Part shown: one piece after another, positions 46,187 to 55,089 of the stretch
Layout: each line of letters opens with the position of its first letter
Numbering within the stretch: position 1 is the stretch's first letter
Source: Ectopseudomonas guguanensis
Lineage (GTDB): Bacteria; Pseudomonadota; Gammaproteobacteria; Pseudomonadales; Pseudomonadaceae
Direction: 5' to 3'
Length of the DNA: 64,000 nt
NCBI RefSeq assembly: GCF_900104265.1
Contig: NZ_FNJJ01000002.1
Location: forward strand, 297,370 to 361,369
Program-made: the position numbers and the translations under genes
Notes under the pieces: model-generated
What the model was told of the DNA's origin: nothing
The model's input: only the letters and a program-made list of their open reading frames with translations
The model's database searches: none

Positions 46187-46954
46187 TCACGGCAGCAAAT
46201 CCTGATCGGCCTGCAATCCGGCGGGCGGCTCATCGGGAAACCAGCGCTGATGGATGCGCGCGAAGCTGCCGTCGCGCTTCATCGCGTCGAGTGCAGCCTG
46301 CCAGCGCTGCACCCTTATAGGGTCGGTGCCGAGGGAGAAGGCAATGTAGCTGCTGGTGCGCATGAAGGTATGCACGGGCTGCAACGCGTCCGGCGGCGCC
46401 CCCACTTCCTGCAGCAGGCCGGGCAGCAGCTGGTCCTCGTAGACCATCAGGGGCACCCGCCCCAGCAGGGTCATGCGCACCATTTCGTGAGGCTTGGGTA
46501 CCAGCTCCAGGTTGCTGAAGCCCAGCCGCACCAGTACCTGATGCGAATACCAGTCACGCGGCACGGCGATTCGCCCCAGCTGCCGGGCCTCCTCCAGGGT
46601 GGTGACCGGCAGCGCCTCGCCGCTGCGTGCGTACAGGGTAGTGCTGGTACTGATGATCGGCCCGACCCAGCGGAACAACGTCTCGCGCTCCGGGGTACGC
46701 ACCGTCACGAACAGGCCGACATCGGGCTGGGTGGTCGCCATCCGGTAACCGCGTGCCCAGGGCACGCTGAGCATCTGCGCGCGGCTGTCGGTACGCTGCA
46801 GCAACTCCCTCACCACCTCGACGGCCATCCCGTCCAGCTCGCCGGCCTGGCTGAAATTGATGGGCGGGTTTTCTTCCGTATAGAGCACCAGCTCCGTCGC
46901 CGGAAGATCGACGCAGAACAGCGACAACAGCAGCAGATGCAGCAACCTGGTCAT
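46187..46954 (-). CDS. periplasmic amino-acid-type solute-binding protein
   Basis: A 255-residue secreted protein of the bacterial solute-binding family 3. A signal peptide (LLHLLLLSLFCVDLPA) precedes ELVLYTEENPPINFSQAGELDGMAVEVV, the family opening; FVTVRTPERETLFRWVGPI follows in the usual place. No ABC permease is adjacent, so it may serve a sensory or orphan transport role, perhaps with the chemoreceptor beside it. That pairing is inference. Confidence 0.87.
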   Translation of the reverse strand: MTRLLHLLLLSLFCVDLPATELVLYTEENPPINFSQAGELDGMAVEVVRELLQRTDSRAQMLSVPWARGYRMATTQPDVGLFVTVRTPERETLFRWVGPIISTSTTLYARSGEALPVTTLEEARQLGRIAVPRDWYSHQVLVRLGFSNLELVPKPHEMVRMTLLGRVPLMVYEDQLLPGLLQEVGAPPDALQPVHTFMRTSSYIAFSLGTDPIRVQRWQAALDAMKRDGSFARIHQRWFPDEPPAGLQADQDLLP

Positions 46955-47018
46955 CGCGTCTCGCTCGTCCGGCCCGATTCCTTGAGTTTAGCCAGCGAAA
47001 TGCCACCCTGGGGACCGC

Positions 47019-49343
47019 TCAGTCGGCAATCTCGAACTGCACCTGGGCGGTCTGCCCCACTTCGTCGAGCACGCTGAGCTGATGCCTGCCACTGTCGAAG
47101 GGTTGACTGAAGGACGCATCCTGGGCGCTGTCACCCAACGGCCGGCCATCGACAAACCACCAGCGCCGCCCATTGCCGCCCAGGGCAGACAGGCTGAGGC
47201 GCAGCGGTTCATGACTGCCCTGCGGCCGGCGCAGGCGGTCACCATCGCGTACGCCGACGATGGACAGCGGCGCTACCTGGCTGCCGCCTGGCGGTGGACA
47301 GCTCGAATCGATGCCCGGCAAGCGCGCGGTACGCCGTTCCCGGCGCGGCAACCAGGGCTCCAGCGGCGCCGGCCACAGCACCAGCTCGCGCGTCTCGGCG
47401 CCGGCACAGGCAGGCCCGACGCGCCGCCCCGCTGCATTGACCCAGTAACGCTCGCGCAGGCCGCTACCCAGCGGCTGATCGGCGGCCTGCAGGGTGGGTG
47501 GCGTGGTGCCTTGCAGCGTCCAGGCGAAGCGCAGGCGCCGGCAGTTGGGATCTTCCTTGCTCATGGGCTGGCCCAGCGGCCAGCAGATGGCGGCCACGCC
47601 GACCTCGGCCGGCTGCGGATCGGCCGGTGCGGCGATGCCGCGCTGGCTGTCGCGCCCTACCAGCAGATCATGCACCTGCAGCAACAGCGGCGCAGCCGAG
47701 GCCAGGCCGAACTGGCCGGGCACCGGGGTGCCGTCCGGTCGACCGATCCAGATGCCGATCAGATGGCGCGGCCCGACACCGATGGCCCAGGCATCGCGAA
47801 AGCCATAGCTGGTGCCGGTCTTCCAGGCCAGGGTCGGGCGCTGCGCCAGCTGCGCGCGCGGATCGCGATCCGGCCGCGCCTGGCCGCTGAGGATGCGGCG
47901 GATTATCCAGGCCGAACCGGGCGACAGCAGACGGCGCTCGCGCAATTCATCGTCCGGCTGCAGGCGTGGGCGGGCCGCCATGCCACCGCGGGCGAAGGCA
48001 CTGTAACCGGCCACCAGCGACTCCAGCCGCGCGCCGCCGCCACCAAGGATCAGCGCCAGGTTGGGCTCGGCCAACGCCGGCAGACGGATCGGCAGCCCCG
48101 CGCTGCGCAGCTCGCCGGCAAAACGCTTCGGCCCGTAGGCTTCCAGCAGTTGCACGGCGGGCAGGTTGAGCGAGGTAGCCAGCGCCTCGCTGGCCGACAC
48201 CGGGCCGATGAAACCGGCGGCGAAGTTGCCGGGGCGGTAGTCGCCGTAATGCCGCGGCACGTCCTGCAGCAGCGACTCGGAATGGATCAGCCCGGCATCC
48301 AGCGCCATGCCGTAGAGAAAGGGCTTGAGCGTCGAGCCGGGCGAACGCAGGGCGCGGACCATATCGACGTGGCCGAAGCGCGAGGTGTCAGCGATGTCCA
48401 CCGAGCCCAGGTAGGCGCGCACCGCCATGCTCGGGTGCTCCACCACCAGGATAGCCGCCGAGGTGCGCTCCGGCAGGCGCGCGCGCCAGCCCAGCAGCAG
48501 GTCTTCCAGGCGTAGTTGCAAGCCGGCATCGAGGGTGGTGCGAATCAGCGGCGGGCTGCCGGCGCGGTTCAGCCGCCGCGCCAGCAAAGGCGCCAGGCTC
48601 GGCTCGCGGCGCGGCGCGAGAAACACCGGCTCTTCCAGCGCTTCGTCCACCTGCGCCTGCGGCCACACCTGAAATTCGCCCAGGCGCCGCAGCACCTTGT
48701 CGCGCGCCGCCTGGGCACGCTCGGGATGGCGATCCGGGCGCAAGCGGCTCGGCGCCTGCGGCAGCACGGCGAGCAGCGCGGCATCGGCGCGTGTGAGCTG
48801 GCTTGGTGGCTTGCCCAGGTAGCTCCAGCTCGCCGCCGCGACGCCCTCCAGGGTGCCGCCGAAAGGCGCACGATTGAGATACAGGGTGAGGATCTCGTCC
48901 TTGGAGAGGTGCCACTCCAGCTGCGCGGTGCGCCACAGCTGCTTGAGCTTGCCGGGCAGGTCACGGCCATGCGGATCGAGCAGCCGCGCCACCTGCATCG
49001 ACAGCGTGCTGCCGCCGGACACCACGCGCCCGCCGGTCAGGTTCTGCCAGGCGGCACGCCCGAGCGCCAGCGGGTTGATGCCGGGGTGCTGCCGAAACCA
49101 GCGATCCTCGTAGGTCAGCAGGGCTTCCAGGTAATAGGGCGAGACCTCGTCCGGCGTCACCGGGTAGCGCCATACACCGTCGCGATCAGCAAAGCGCCAC
49201 AGCGGCGTACCGTCTTCGGCCAGCACCACGCGCGCCAGGTCGTCTTCGGGCAGGGGCAGCGGGAACAGGCGGTCGGCTAGCCAGAGCAGGGCTAAGGGTA
49301 CGCAAGCGACGATAAGCCAGCGACCTAGGCGGTTGAGTCGCAT
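47019..49343 (-). CDS. pbpC: penicillin-binding protein 1C
   Basis: A 774-residue bifunctional peptidoglycan synthase. Order: an N-terminal membrane helix, a GT51 glycosyltransferase domain with EDRWFRQHPGINP and GGSTLSMQVARLLDP, a transpeptidase with S-x-x-K (RSPGSTLKP), S-x-N (SLN) and KTGTS, and the C-terminal BiPBP_C domain. I chose ATG 49343 (MRLNRLGRW); GTG 49352 is in frame. PbpC is commonly paired with the alpha-2-macroglobulin YfhM; here a RAYT element lies between them. Confidence 0.93.
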   Translation of the reverse strand: MRLNRLGRWLIVACVPLALLWLADRLFPLPLPEDDLARVVLAEDGTPLWRFADRDGVWRYPVTPDEVSPYYLEALLTYEDRWFRQHPGINPLALGRAAWQNLTGGRVVSGGSTLSMQVARLLDPHGRDLPGKLKQLWRTAQLEWHLSKDEILTLYLNRAPFGGTLEGVAAASWSYLGKPPSQLTRADAALLAVLPQAPSRLRPDRHPERAQAARDKVLRRLGEFQVWPQAQVDEALEEPVFLAPRREPSLAPLLARRLNRAGSPPLIRTTLDAGLQLRLEDLLLGWRARLPERTSAAILVVEHPSMAVRAYLGSVDIADTSRFGHVDMVRALRSPGSTLKPFLYGMALDAGLIHSESLLQDVPRHYGDYRPGNFAAGFIGPVSASEALATSLNLPAVQLLEAYGPKRFAGELRSAGLPIRLPALAEPNLALILGGGGARLESLVAGYSAFARGGMAARPRLQPDDELRERRLLSPGSAWIIRRILSGQARPDRDPRAQLAQRPTLAWKTGTSYGFRDAWAIGVGPRHLIGIWIGRPDGTPVPGQFGLASAAPLLLQVHDLLVGRDSQRGIAAPADPQPAEVGVAAICWPLGQPMSKEDPNCRRLRFAWTLQGTTPPTLQAADQPLGSGLRERYWVNAAGRRVGPACAGAETRELVLWPAPLEPWLPRRERRTARLPGIDSSCPPPGGSQVAPLSIVGVRDGDRLRRPQGSHEPLRLSLSALGGNGRRWWFVDGRPLGDSAQDASFSQPFDSGRHQLSVLDEVGQTAQVQFEIAD

Positions 49344-49357
49344 GGTCAGCACAAGCT

Positions 49358-49409
49358 CCCGGATTGCATCCGGGCTACAGATCCCGCGTAGCCCGGATGA
49401 AATCCGGGG
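49358..49409. repeat. REP pair downstream of RAYT
   Basis: CCCGGATTGCATCCGGGCTA (49358-49377, then C) and inverted GTAGCCCGGATGAAATCCGG (49388-49407, then GG) form a head-to-head REP pair ending seven bases before the RAYT stop codon on the minus strand. Confidence 0.88.
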
Positions 49410-49415
49410 AATACC

Positions 49416-49946
49416 TCATTCACCAGCATCTTCGATCTCGACACCTGCTTCGCCGGCCCAGTCGATGGGTAGCAAGCCTTGACGCACATAATGATGAAAG
49501 CTGGAAAACGGCCAATCCCGTACGCGAGTGACCAGACCATGCTTGAGCGGGTTGATATGGATGTAATCCACATGATGGCGGTAATCCTGCTCGTCACGAA
49601 TCAGATGCTCCCAGAATCGTCGCTGCCAGATATTGGCCTCGCCTTTGGCGTTGGTTTGTACTTCGCTGCCAACCTGCTGGCGTAGTGCTCCCATGAACGA
49701 GGCCTTGAGCATACGGATTCGCGCAGAGGAATCGGCGTCATCAGGTGGTAGCACCATCAGCATGTGCAGGTGCTCTGGCAGCACCACCAACGCGGGCACA
49801 CGAAAAGGCAGTCGAGCCTGCGTATCCTGCAAACATCGACGTAATAGCGCCGCGTTTTTGAACAGCAGATCACTACGTCTGTCTTGCAGAGCCAGCGTCA
49901 AGAAATAACAGCCGCCGGCTACCTTGGCTCTTCGGTATTTCACCAT
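49416..49946 (-). CDS. REP-associated tyrosine transposase (RAYT)
   Basis: A 176-residue single-strand DNA transposase of the HUH/Y1 type that recognises and moves REP hairpins. It aligns with E. coli TnpA-REP throughout: HUH motif H59-L-H61 in VVLPEHLHMLM, the IWQRRFWEHLIRD segment and catalytic Y122 in QDYRHHVDYIHINPLKHG, then WPFSSFH and PIDWAG. The start ATG 49946 has a perfect Shine-Dalgarno AAGGAGGTG five bases upstream. REP pairs flank it closely on both sides, and related pairs recur at 39294-39358 and 57999-58065. Catalytic residues are intact, so it may be active. Confidence 0.94.
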   Translation of the reverse strand: MVKYRRAKVAGGCYFLTLALQDRRSDLLFKNAALLRRCLQDTQARLPFRVPALVVLPEHLHMLMVLPPDDADSSARIRMLKASFMGALRQQVGSEVQTNAKGEANIWQRRFWEHLIRDEQDYRHHVDYIHINPLKHGLVTRVRDWPFSSFHHYVRQGLLPIDWAGEAGVEIEDAGE

Positions 49947-49971
49947 TCGGCACCTCCTTGTGCTCGAAAAT

Positions 49972-50021
49972 CCCCGGATTGCATCCGGGCTACGCGATCT
50001 GTAGCCGGATGCAATCCGGGG
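49972..50021. repeat. REP pair upstream of RAYT
   Basis: CCCCGGATTGCATCCGGGCT (49972-49991, then ACG) and inverted GTAGCCGGATGCAATCCGGG (50001-50020, then G), one C shorter than the standard copy. The pair lies 25 bases before the RAYT start and ends six bases from the alpha-2-macroglobulin stop. Confidence 0.88.
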
Positions 50022-50027
50022 CCGCTT

Positions 50028-53000
50028 TTAGCGCCCCCTCACCACCAGACTATCCGGCGCATTCCCCAGTGCCTGCCAGCTCGGGCGGTACATGGATTCG
50101 ACCTGCGGTGGCGGTACACGGTAGCTGCCCGGCGTCACCGCACGGGCCAGGTAGAGCAGATGGGTAGTGCCGTAGCCCTCCACATCCACCGCCGCCACGT
50201 AGCGGTCGCCGCGATATTCCTGGTGCTTGATCCGCGCGTTCTGCATCGACTGGCGCCATTCCTTGACGTTGCTGCCAGCGTCATCAAGGCTCGCCGCGCT
50301 CTGTGCCAGGTTCTGGTTTTCCAGCTCCAGGCCGGCCGGCAGCAGGTCCACCACCAGTGCATCCGGCACGCGCTCCCTGGCCCGCACGGCCAGGTGCACC
50401 AGCACCAGCTCACCGCTGTCCAGACGCTGCAGGTCGAGCGGACGGCCATCCATGCCCAGATACTCGCGCTCGATGCTGAGGTTCTCGCCACCGGCGCGCG
50501 GCGCCTGGCTCGGATAACCGGACAGGGTCAGTTGCTGATACAGCTTGGCGCTGCCGGCGTTGCTCACGCTCAGCGGTTCGGCCAGCTCGCCACGCTCCAG
50601 CTTGATACCGGGCTGCTGGTCGCTCAGCTCGAACTGGAAGGCGCCGCTGGCAAGCCTGGCGCTCCAGGTCTGCTCCGGCTTGCCGAGAATGCCGCGCCCG
50701 GCGAGGAACAGCGCGTTGCGTTCCTGGGTCGACAGCCAGCGCTGACCGGCCAGCTCATCGGCCAGATTGAACAGACGCTGCTCGCGCTGGCCGGCCGCCA
50801 GGTCGTGCTCCTCAAGCAAGGCGAGAATCAGCGCCTGGTCGCGTAGCGGGCTGCCGTAGTCGGCCATCCAGCGTTCGCCGTCGCGCTGCTGGATCAGCCC
50901 CTGGTTCAGCGCCTGCTCGGCGCGCGGCGCATCGCCCATCAGCTTCAGCGCCGCGGCCAGTTGCACCAGCGGCAGGCCGGAGCGCGCCTCGCTGCGCCGG
51001 TCGAACAGGCTACGCAGCGCGCCCAGCGGTGCCTGCTGGCTGCGCGCCAGAACGTAGCCGGCGTAGGCCTGCACGGCGAAGCGGGTATGGGCGAAGTCCT
51101 GGCTGTAGCTGGCCTCGATCAGGCTGCTCTGCTGCAAATAGCGCAGCAGGCGATCATTGGCCTTCTTCAGCGCCTCGGCCGGTACGCCGAAGCCCTGCTC
51201 GCGGGCCCGCAGGAGGAAGTCGGTGACATAGGCGGTGAGCCAGTATTCCTCTTCGCTCTCGGCGCTCCACAGGCCGAAGCCACCGTTATGCCGCTGCATG
51301 CCGAGCAGACGCTCGATACCCAGTTCGATGCTCCTGCGTCGCTGCTCGTCCGGCTCGCCTTCCAGCCCCAGGCGCTTGAGGCTCGCAGCGTCGGCGTACA
51401 GCGACGGGTACAGGCCACTGGTGGTCTGCTCCAGACAGCCGTACGGATAGGCCTTGAGTGCACGGATCTGCTCGCCGAGGTTCAGCGGCGGCCGGCTCGA
51501 CAGCGCCAGCACCGCTTCCAGCCCGGCAGGCTCGAACTGGTCGAGGGTACCGGCCGGAAGGCTCCAGGGCTCGCCCTCCCCCAGTACCGCACGGAAGTGT
51601 TGCAGCTGCGCCGGGTAGGCCGGACGGATACCCAGCGTCCACTCGCGGCTGAAATCACCCAGCGTCTCGTTCGGCAGCACCAGCCCCTGCACCTCGACGT
51701 GGATACGCCCCTGGCCCAGGCCGCCTTCGGCGCGCACCGGAATGCGCAAGGTAGTGCGCTGACCATCGTTCAGGCGGATCGGCGCTTCGCCCTGGTTGAG
51801 CAGACGCAGCTGACCCTCCACACCGACCTGCACGTCGAGCTGCTGCTCGGCGCCGGACAGGTTGGTCAGGTCCAGCGCCAGGGTGGTTTCGTCGCCGCCG
51901 GCGAGGAAGCGCGGCATCGACAGCTCGGCGATCAGCGGCGCCGCGACCACCGTCTTGGCCTCGGCCATGCCGAAGCGCTCGTCGGTCCATGCCTGGGCCA
52001 TCAGGCGCAGTTCACCGTTGAAATCGGGGATATCCAGGCTGACTTCGCCTTCGCCCTTGTCGTTCAACTTCAGTGCATCGCTCTGCAGGGCGACAATCAG
52101 CACACTGGTATCCGGGCGCTTGCCACCGGCGGCAAGGCCGGCGTCACCACCAAAGGCCAGGCTGGCGACGCGCCCCTGGGCCTCGATCAGTTGGCCGTAG
52201 ATATCCAGCTGGTCGGCGCCATAGGCCTTGCGCCCGAAGAAGGTGGCGAATGGATCGGGCGTGGCGTAACTGGTGATGTTGAGGATGCCCACGTCCACCG
52301 CGGCGACCAGCACATGCACCTTGTCAGGAATGCTGCCGTCGGCATTACGTGCACTGACCTTTACCTTAAGTGGCTGTTTGGGCCGCATCTTCTCTGGCGC
52401 CTCCAGGCTCACCGCCAGCTTGCGCGGAGCACGTTCCAGCGGCAGATGCAGCAGGCCGACCGCACGTTTCGGGGTGACCTGCGCCTTGCGCTCGCCCGGG
52501 CGAATCACCAGGGCGCTGAGGTAGAGGTCGTGGCGCGCCCATTTCTTGTCGATGGGCAGTTCGAAGGTCTTGCCTTCAGCCGGCACGCTGATTTCCTCCC
52601 ACCACAGCGGCCCCTCGCTGGACTCGACCAGCAGGTAGCCGTTGCCGGCAGCGGGCGGGGTGACGGTGATCCTGGCCACGTCTCCCGCGGAATAGGCGGG
52701 TTTATCCAGCGCCAGCTTGACCTGGTCCGGGCGCACCGCGCCGCCATCGGCGTTGTCCTGCCAGCGGTAGCCGGCCCAGAAGCGCAGGCTGCTGACCAGG
52801 CCGGTCTGGTTGTCCACTACCTCGACCCGATACGGGCCCCACTCCACCGGGAAGCTGACCTTGGCGGTGCCGCCCGCGGCGACCTTCAGCGGCTCGTCGC
52901 TGAGAGTCAGGAATTTCTCGTTGTAGTTGTGACGCCAGCCTTCACCGTCGGAGAAGCTCCAGAAATAGTCGCGGCGTTCGCGCACCAGGCGCACGTTGAG

Positions 53001-54926
53001 GTTGTCGGCGGCCAGCTTGTTGCCGGCGGCGTCGGCCACCAGGATTTCGAATTCGGCCAGGCTGTCGGCGTCGACTTCCTCGCCCTCGAACAGGCCACGC
53101 AGGCCCGGCAGGCGCTCGGCTGGCCAGACCGGCTGGACGATGCGGCGGGTGATCGGGCGGCCGCCGGACTCCTGCAGGCTGGCCTGGAGGATCAGACGCA
53201 GCGGCGACTTGGCCTCGCCCCAGCGGTTTTCCGGGCGCAGCACGGCGCGGCCCTGGTCGTCGAGATTGACCTCGTCGAGCTCCTGATCCTGGCTCAGATC
53301 GGCCTCGGTGATATCGCCGAACTGATAGCCCGGCAAGCTCGCCACCGCCTCACGCAGCGGGCGCACGTAGAGTTGCCCGGTCAGGCGATTACCGGCGGCC
53401 GGCGCACCGTAGAGGTAACGTCCAATCACCGCGAACTCGGCGCTGTCACCCGGCGCGTAGGGCTGTTCCTGGCCCTTGAGCTCCAGGGCCATGCGCTCGG
53501 GCAGGAAGTCCTCGACGAGGAATTCATAGAGCTGCGGGTTGCCGTCGCCCAGATCGAGCACCAACTGCCAGCGTCCGGTTGGCGCCTCTTCGGCCAGCGG
53601 CAACTGATATTGATAGAGGCCGTTATCGCCAGCATTCCAGACGAACTTGCGGCTGATCTGCTCGTCCGGACGGCGCACCTCGACGCTGACCGGCTGGGCC
53701 TTGACCGGACTGCCGTCGGCATCGCGCAGCAGGCCGTTGAGCAGCACGGTCTCGCCGGGGCGATACAGATCACGCGGGCCGAACACGAAGAACTGCAGGG
53801 CATGCGCCTTGGGGCCGGCAATGTCGAACTCGGCCAGGTCCAGCGCCGGCGAGTTCAGGCGCAGCACGCTGGTCTGCTCGTCCTGCTTGGCCAGCAGCAC
53901 CTGGGCCTTGGCCGGCAGCGGCAACTGCGCATGACCAGCCGAGTCGGTCTTGCCCTCGGCGAGCAGAGCACCTTCGCCATCGAGCAGTTCCAGCTGCACG
54001 CCGGACTGCGCCTTGCCGCCTTCCAGCGCCTGGGTGAATACGTCGAGACGGTCACGATAGCGATGCGCGGAGAGGCCGATGTCGCTCAGGGAAAACAGCG
54101 TGGCCGGTTGCGAATAGCTGTAGCTGCCGGCCTCGCGCATCACCGCCAGGTAAACGCCAGGCTGCTTGAACGGCTCCAGGCCGGCGATGGGCAGCAGCAG
54201 GGTTTCGCGGGTATTGCGCGCCGGATTGAGGTCGAAGCGGCCGCCGTAGACCAGATCGGCCATCGGCAGCAGCTCGCGCGCTTCCCAGGTATCCAGGTTA
54301 CTGGCGCGGCCCCAGCGCGAGAGGAATCGCGGCAGCGACTCGGGCTTGATGCGGAAGAACTCGACATTGACCTTGTGGACGTTCAGCGCGATCACCGGCA
54401 GACCTTCGGCCAGGCGCGTCGGCAGCAGCGAACCACGGCTGGCGAAACCGACGCTGGCCTGCAGGTCACGGGTTTGCAGACGGCTGACATGCTCGCCGGC
54501 CAGCTTGCCGCCGTTGATCGACTTCAACCCGGCATCGATGGTCAGCACCAGCTTGCGCTGCGGCTCCAGATGGCGCAGGCGCAGCTCACTGAGGTTGTCG
54601 GTCAGCTCCCAGGCGCCATCGACCTTGCCGGCGGTGCTGTCGACCAGATGCAGGCGCTCGGCGAAGGGCTGGTCGGGGTCCAGCGGGATGGAGAAGGTCA
54701 CCGACAGCGCGCTGGCGCCATCGAGCTGCACCTCGGAAACATCGACCACCTCCAGTTCGCGCCCGGCATAGCGCTTGGCCAGCGCCTCGCGGTCGACCGC
54801 TGGCGCGGGCACCTGCGGCTGTTGCGCAGCAGGGGCAGCGGGGGTCACCGTGGCAGGGGGGGCAGAGGAATCACAGGCGCTGAGCAGGCTCAGCACCAAG
54901 GCCAGAAGCAGTCCTTTGTTCGGCAT
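50028..54926 (-). CDS. yfhM: bacterial alpha-2-macroglobulin lipoprotein
   Basis: A 1632-residue periplasmic lipoprotein that traps attacking proteases. The signal ends in lipobox LLSAC (C18). The macroglobulin-type beta domains fill the first 1100 residues; the thioester motif CLEQ (C1164-Q1167, in YPYGCLEQTTSG) shows it is of the thioester type able to bind a protease covalently. The C-terminal complement-like toroid follows. This size and motif match E. coli YfhM, which is encoded beside pbpC and thought to guard the wall when PBP1C repairs it. The same pairing here is split by the RAYT element. Confidence 0.93.
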   Translation of the reverse strand: MPNKGLLLALVLSLLSACDSSAPPATVTPAAPAAQQPQVPAPAVDREALAKRYAGRELEVVDVSEVQLDGASALSVTFSIPLDPDQPFAERLHLVDSTAGKVDGAWELTDNLSELRLRHLEPQRKLVLTIDAGLKSINGGKLAGEHVSRLQTRDLQASVGFASRGSLLPTRLAEGLPVIALNVHKVNVEFFRIKPESLPRFLSRWGRASNLDTWEARELLPMADLVYGGRFDLNPARNTRETLLLPIAGLEPFKQPGVYLAVMREAGSYSYSQPATLFSLSDIGLSAHRYRDRLDVFTQALEGGKAQSGVQLELLDGEGALLAEGKTDSAGHAQLPLPAKAQVLLAKQDEQTSVLRLNSPALDLAEFDIAGPKAHALQFFVFGPRDLYRPGETVLLNGLLRDADGSPVKAQPVSVEVRRPDEQISRKFVWNAGDNGLYQYQLPLAEEAPTGRWQLVLDLGDGNPQLYEFLVEDFLPERMALELKGQEQPYAPGDSAEFAVIGRYLYGAPAAGNRLTGQLYVRPLREAVASLPGYQFGDITEADLSQDQELDEVNLDDQGRAVLRPENRWGEAKSPLRLILQASLQESGGRPITRRIVQPVWPAERLPGLRGLFEGEEVDADSLAEFEILVADAAGNKLAADNLNVRLVRERRDYFWSFSDGEGWRHNYNEKFLTLSDEPLKVAAGGTAKVSFPVEWGPYRVEVVDNQTGLVSSLRFWAGYRWQDNADGGAVRPDQVKLALDKPAYSAGDVARITVTPPAAGNGYLLVESSEGPLWWEEISVPAEGKTFELPIDKKWARHDLYLSALVIRPGERKAQVTPKRAVGLLHLPLERAPRKLAVSLEAPEKMRPKQPLKVKVSARNADGSIPDKVHVLVAAVDVGILNITSYATPDPFATFFGRKAYGADQLDIYGQLIEAQGRVASLAFGGDAGLAAGGKRPDTSVLIVALQSDALKLNDKGEGEVSLDIPDFNGELRLMAQAWTDERFGMAEAKTVVAAPLIAELSMPRFLAGGDETTLALDLTNLSGAEQQLDVQVGVEGQLRLLNQGEAPIRLNDGQRTTLRIPVRAEGGLGQGRIHVEVQGLVLPNETLGDFSREWTLGIRPAYPAQLQHFRAVLGEGEPWSLPAGTLDQFEPAGLEAVLALSSRPPLNLGEQIRALKAYPYGCLEQTTSGLYPSLYADAASLKRLGLEGEPDEQRRRSIELGIERLLGMQRHNGGFGLWSAESEEEYWLTAYVTDFLLRAREQGFGVPAEALKKANDRLLRYLQQSSLIEASYSQDFAHTRFAVQAYAGYVLARSQQAPLGALRSLFDRRSEARSGLPLVQLAAALKLMGDAPRAEQALNQGLIQQRDGERWMADYGSPLRDQALILALLEEHDLAAGQREQRLFNLADELAGQRWLSTQERNALFLAGRGILGKPEQTWSARLASGAFQFELSDQQPGIKLERGELAEPLSVSNAGSAKLYQQLTLSGYPSQAPRAGGENLSIEREYLGMDGRPLDLQRLDSGELVLVHLAVRARERVPDALVVDLLPAGLELENQNLAQSAASLDDAGSNVKEWRQSMQNARIKHQEYRGDRYVAAVDVEGYGTTHLLYLARAVTPGSYRVPPPQVESMYRPSWQALGNAPDSLVVRGR

Positions 54927-55061
54927 TGCGGGCTCCGGAATGAGGGGGCGCAGAGGCCGACAACTATAGCCGAGGCGCCCTCACAGCGACGAGTCATCCC
55001 GATGAATTCGCCAAGCCACTCACACTCCTGCGGTACTGTGCGAGCCCGCCAGCGCTGTGCC

Positions 55062-55067
55062 TATAAT
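55062..55067 (+). promoter_or_regulatory. probable -10 of the dinF promoter
   Basis: TATAAT lies 23 bases before the ATG of the exporter gene in the divergent gap from yfhM. No clear -35 is visible at the proper spacing. Confidence 0.4.
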
Positions 55068-55089
55068 CGGCGTTTTCCCGGAGCCGCCC

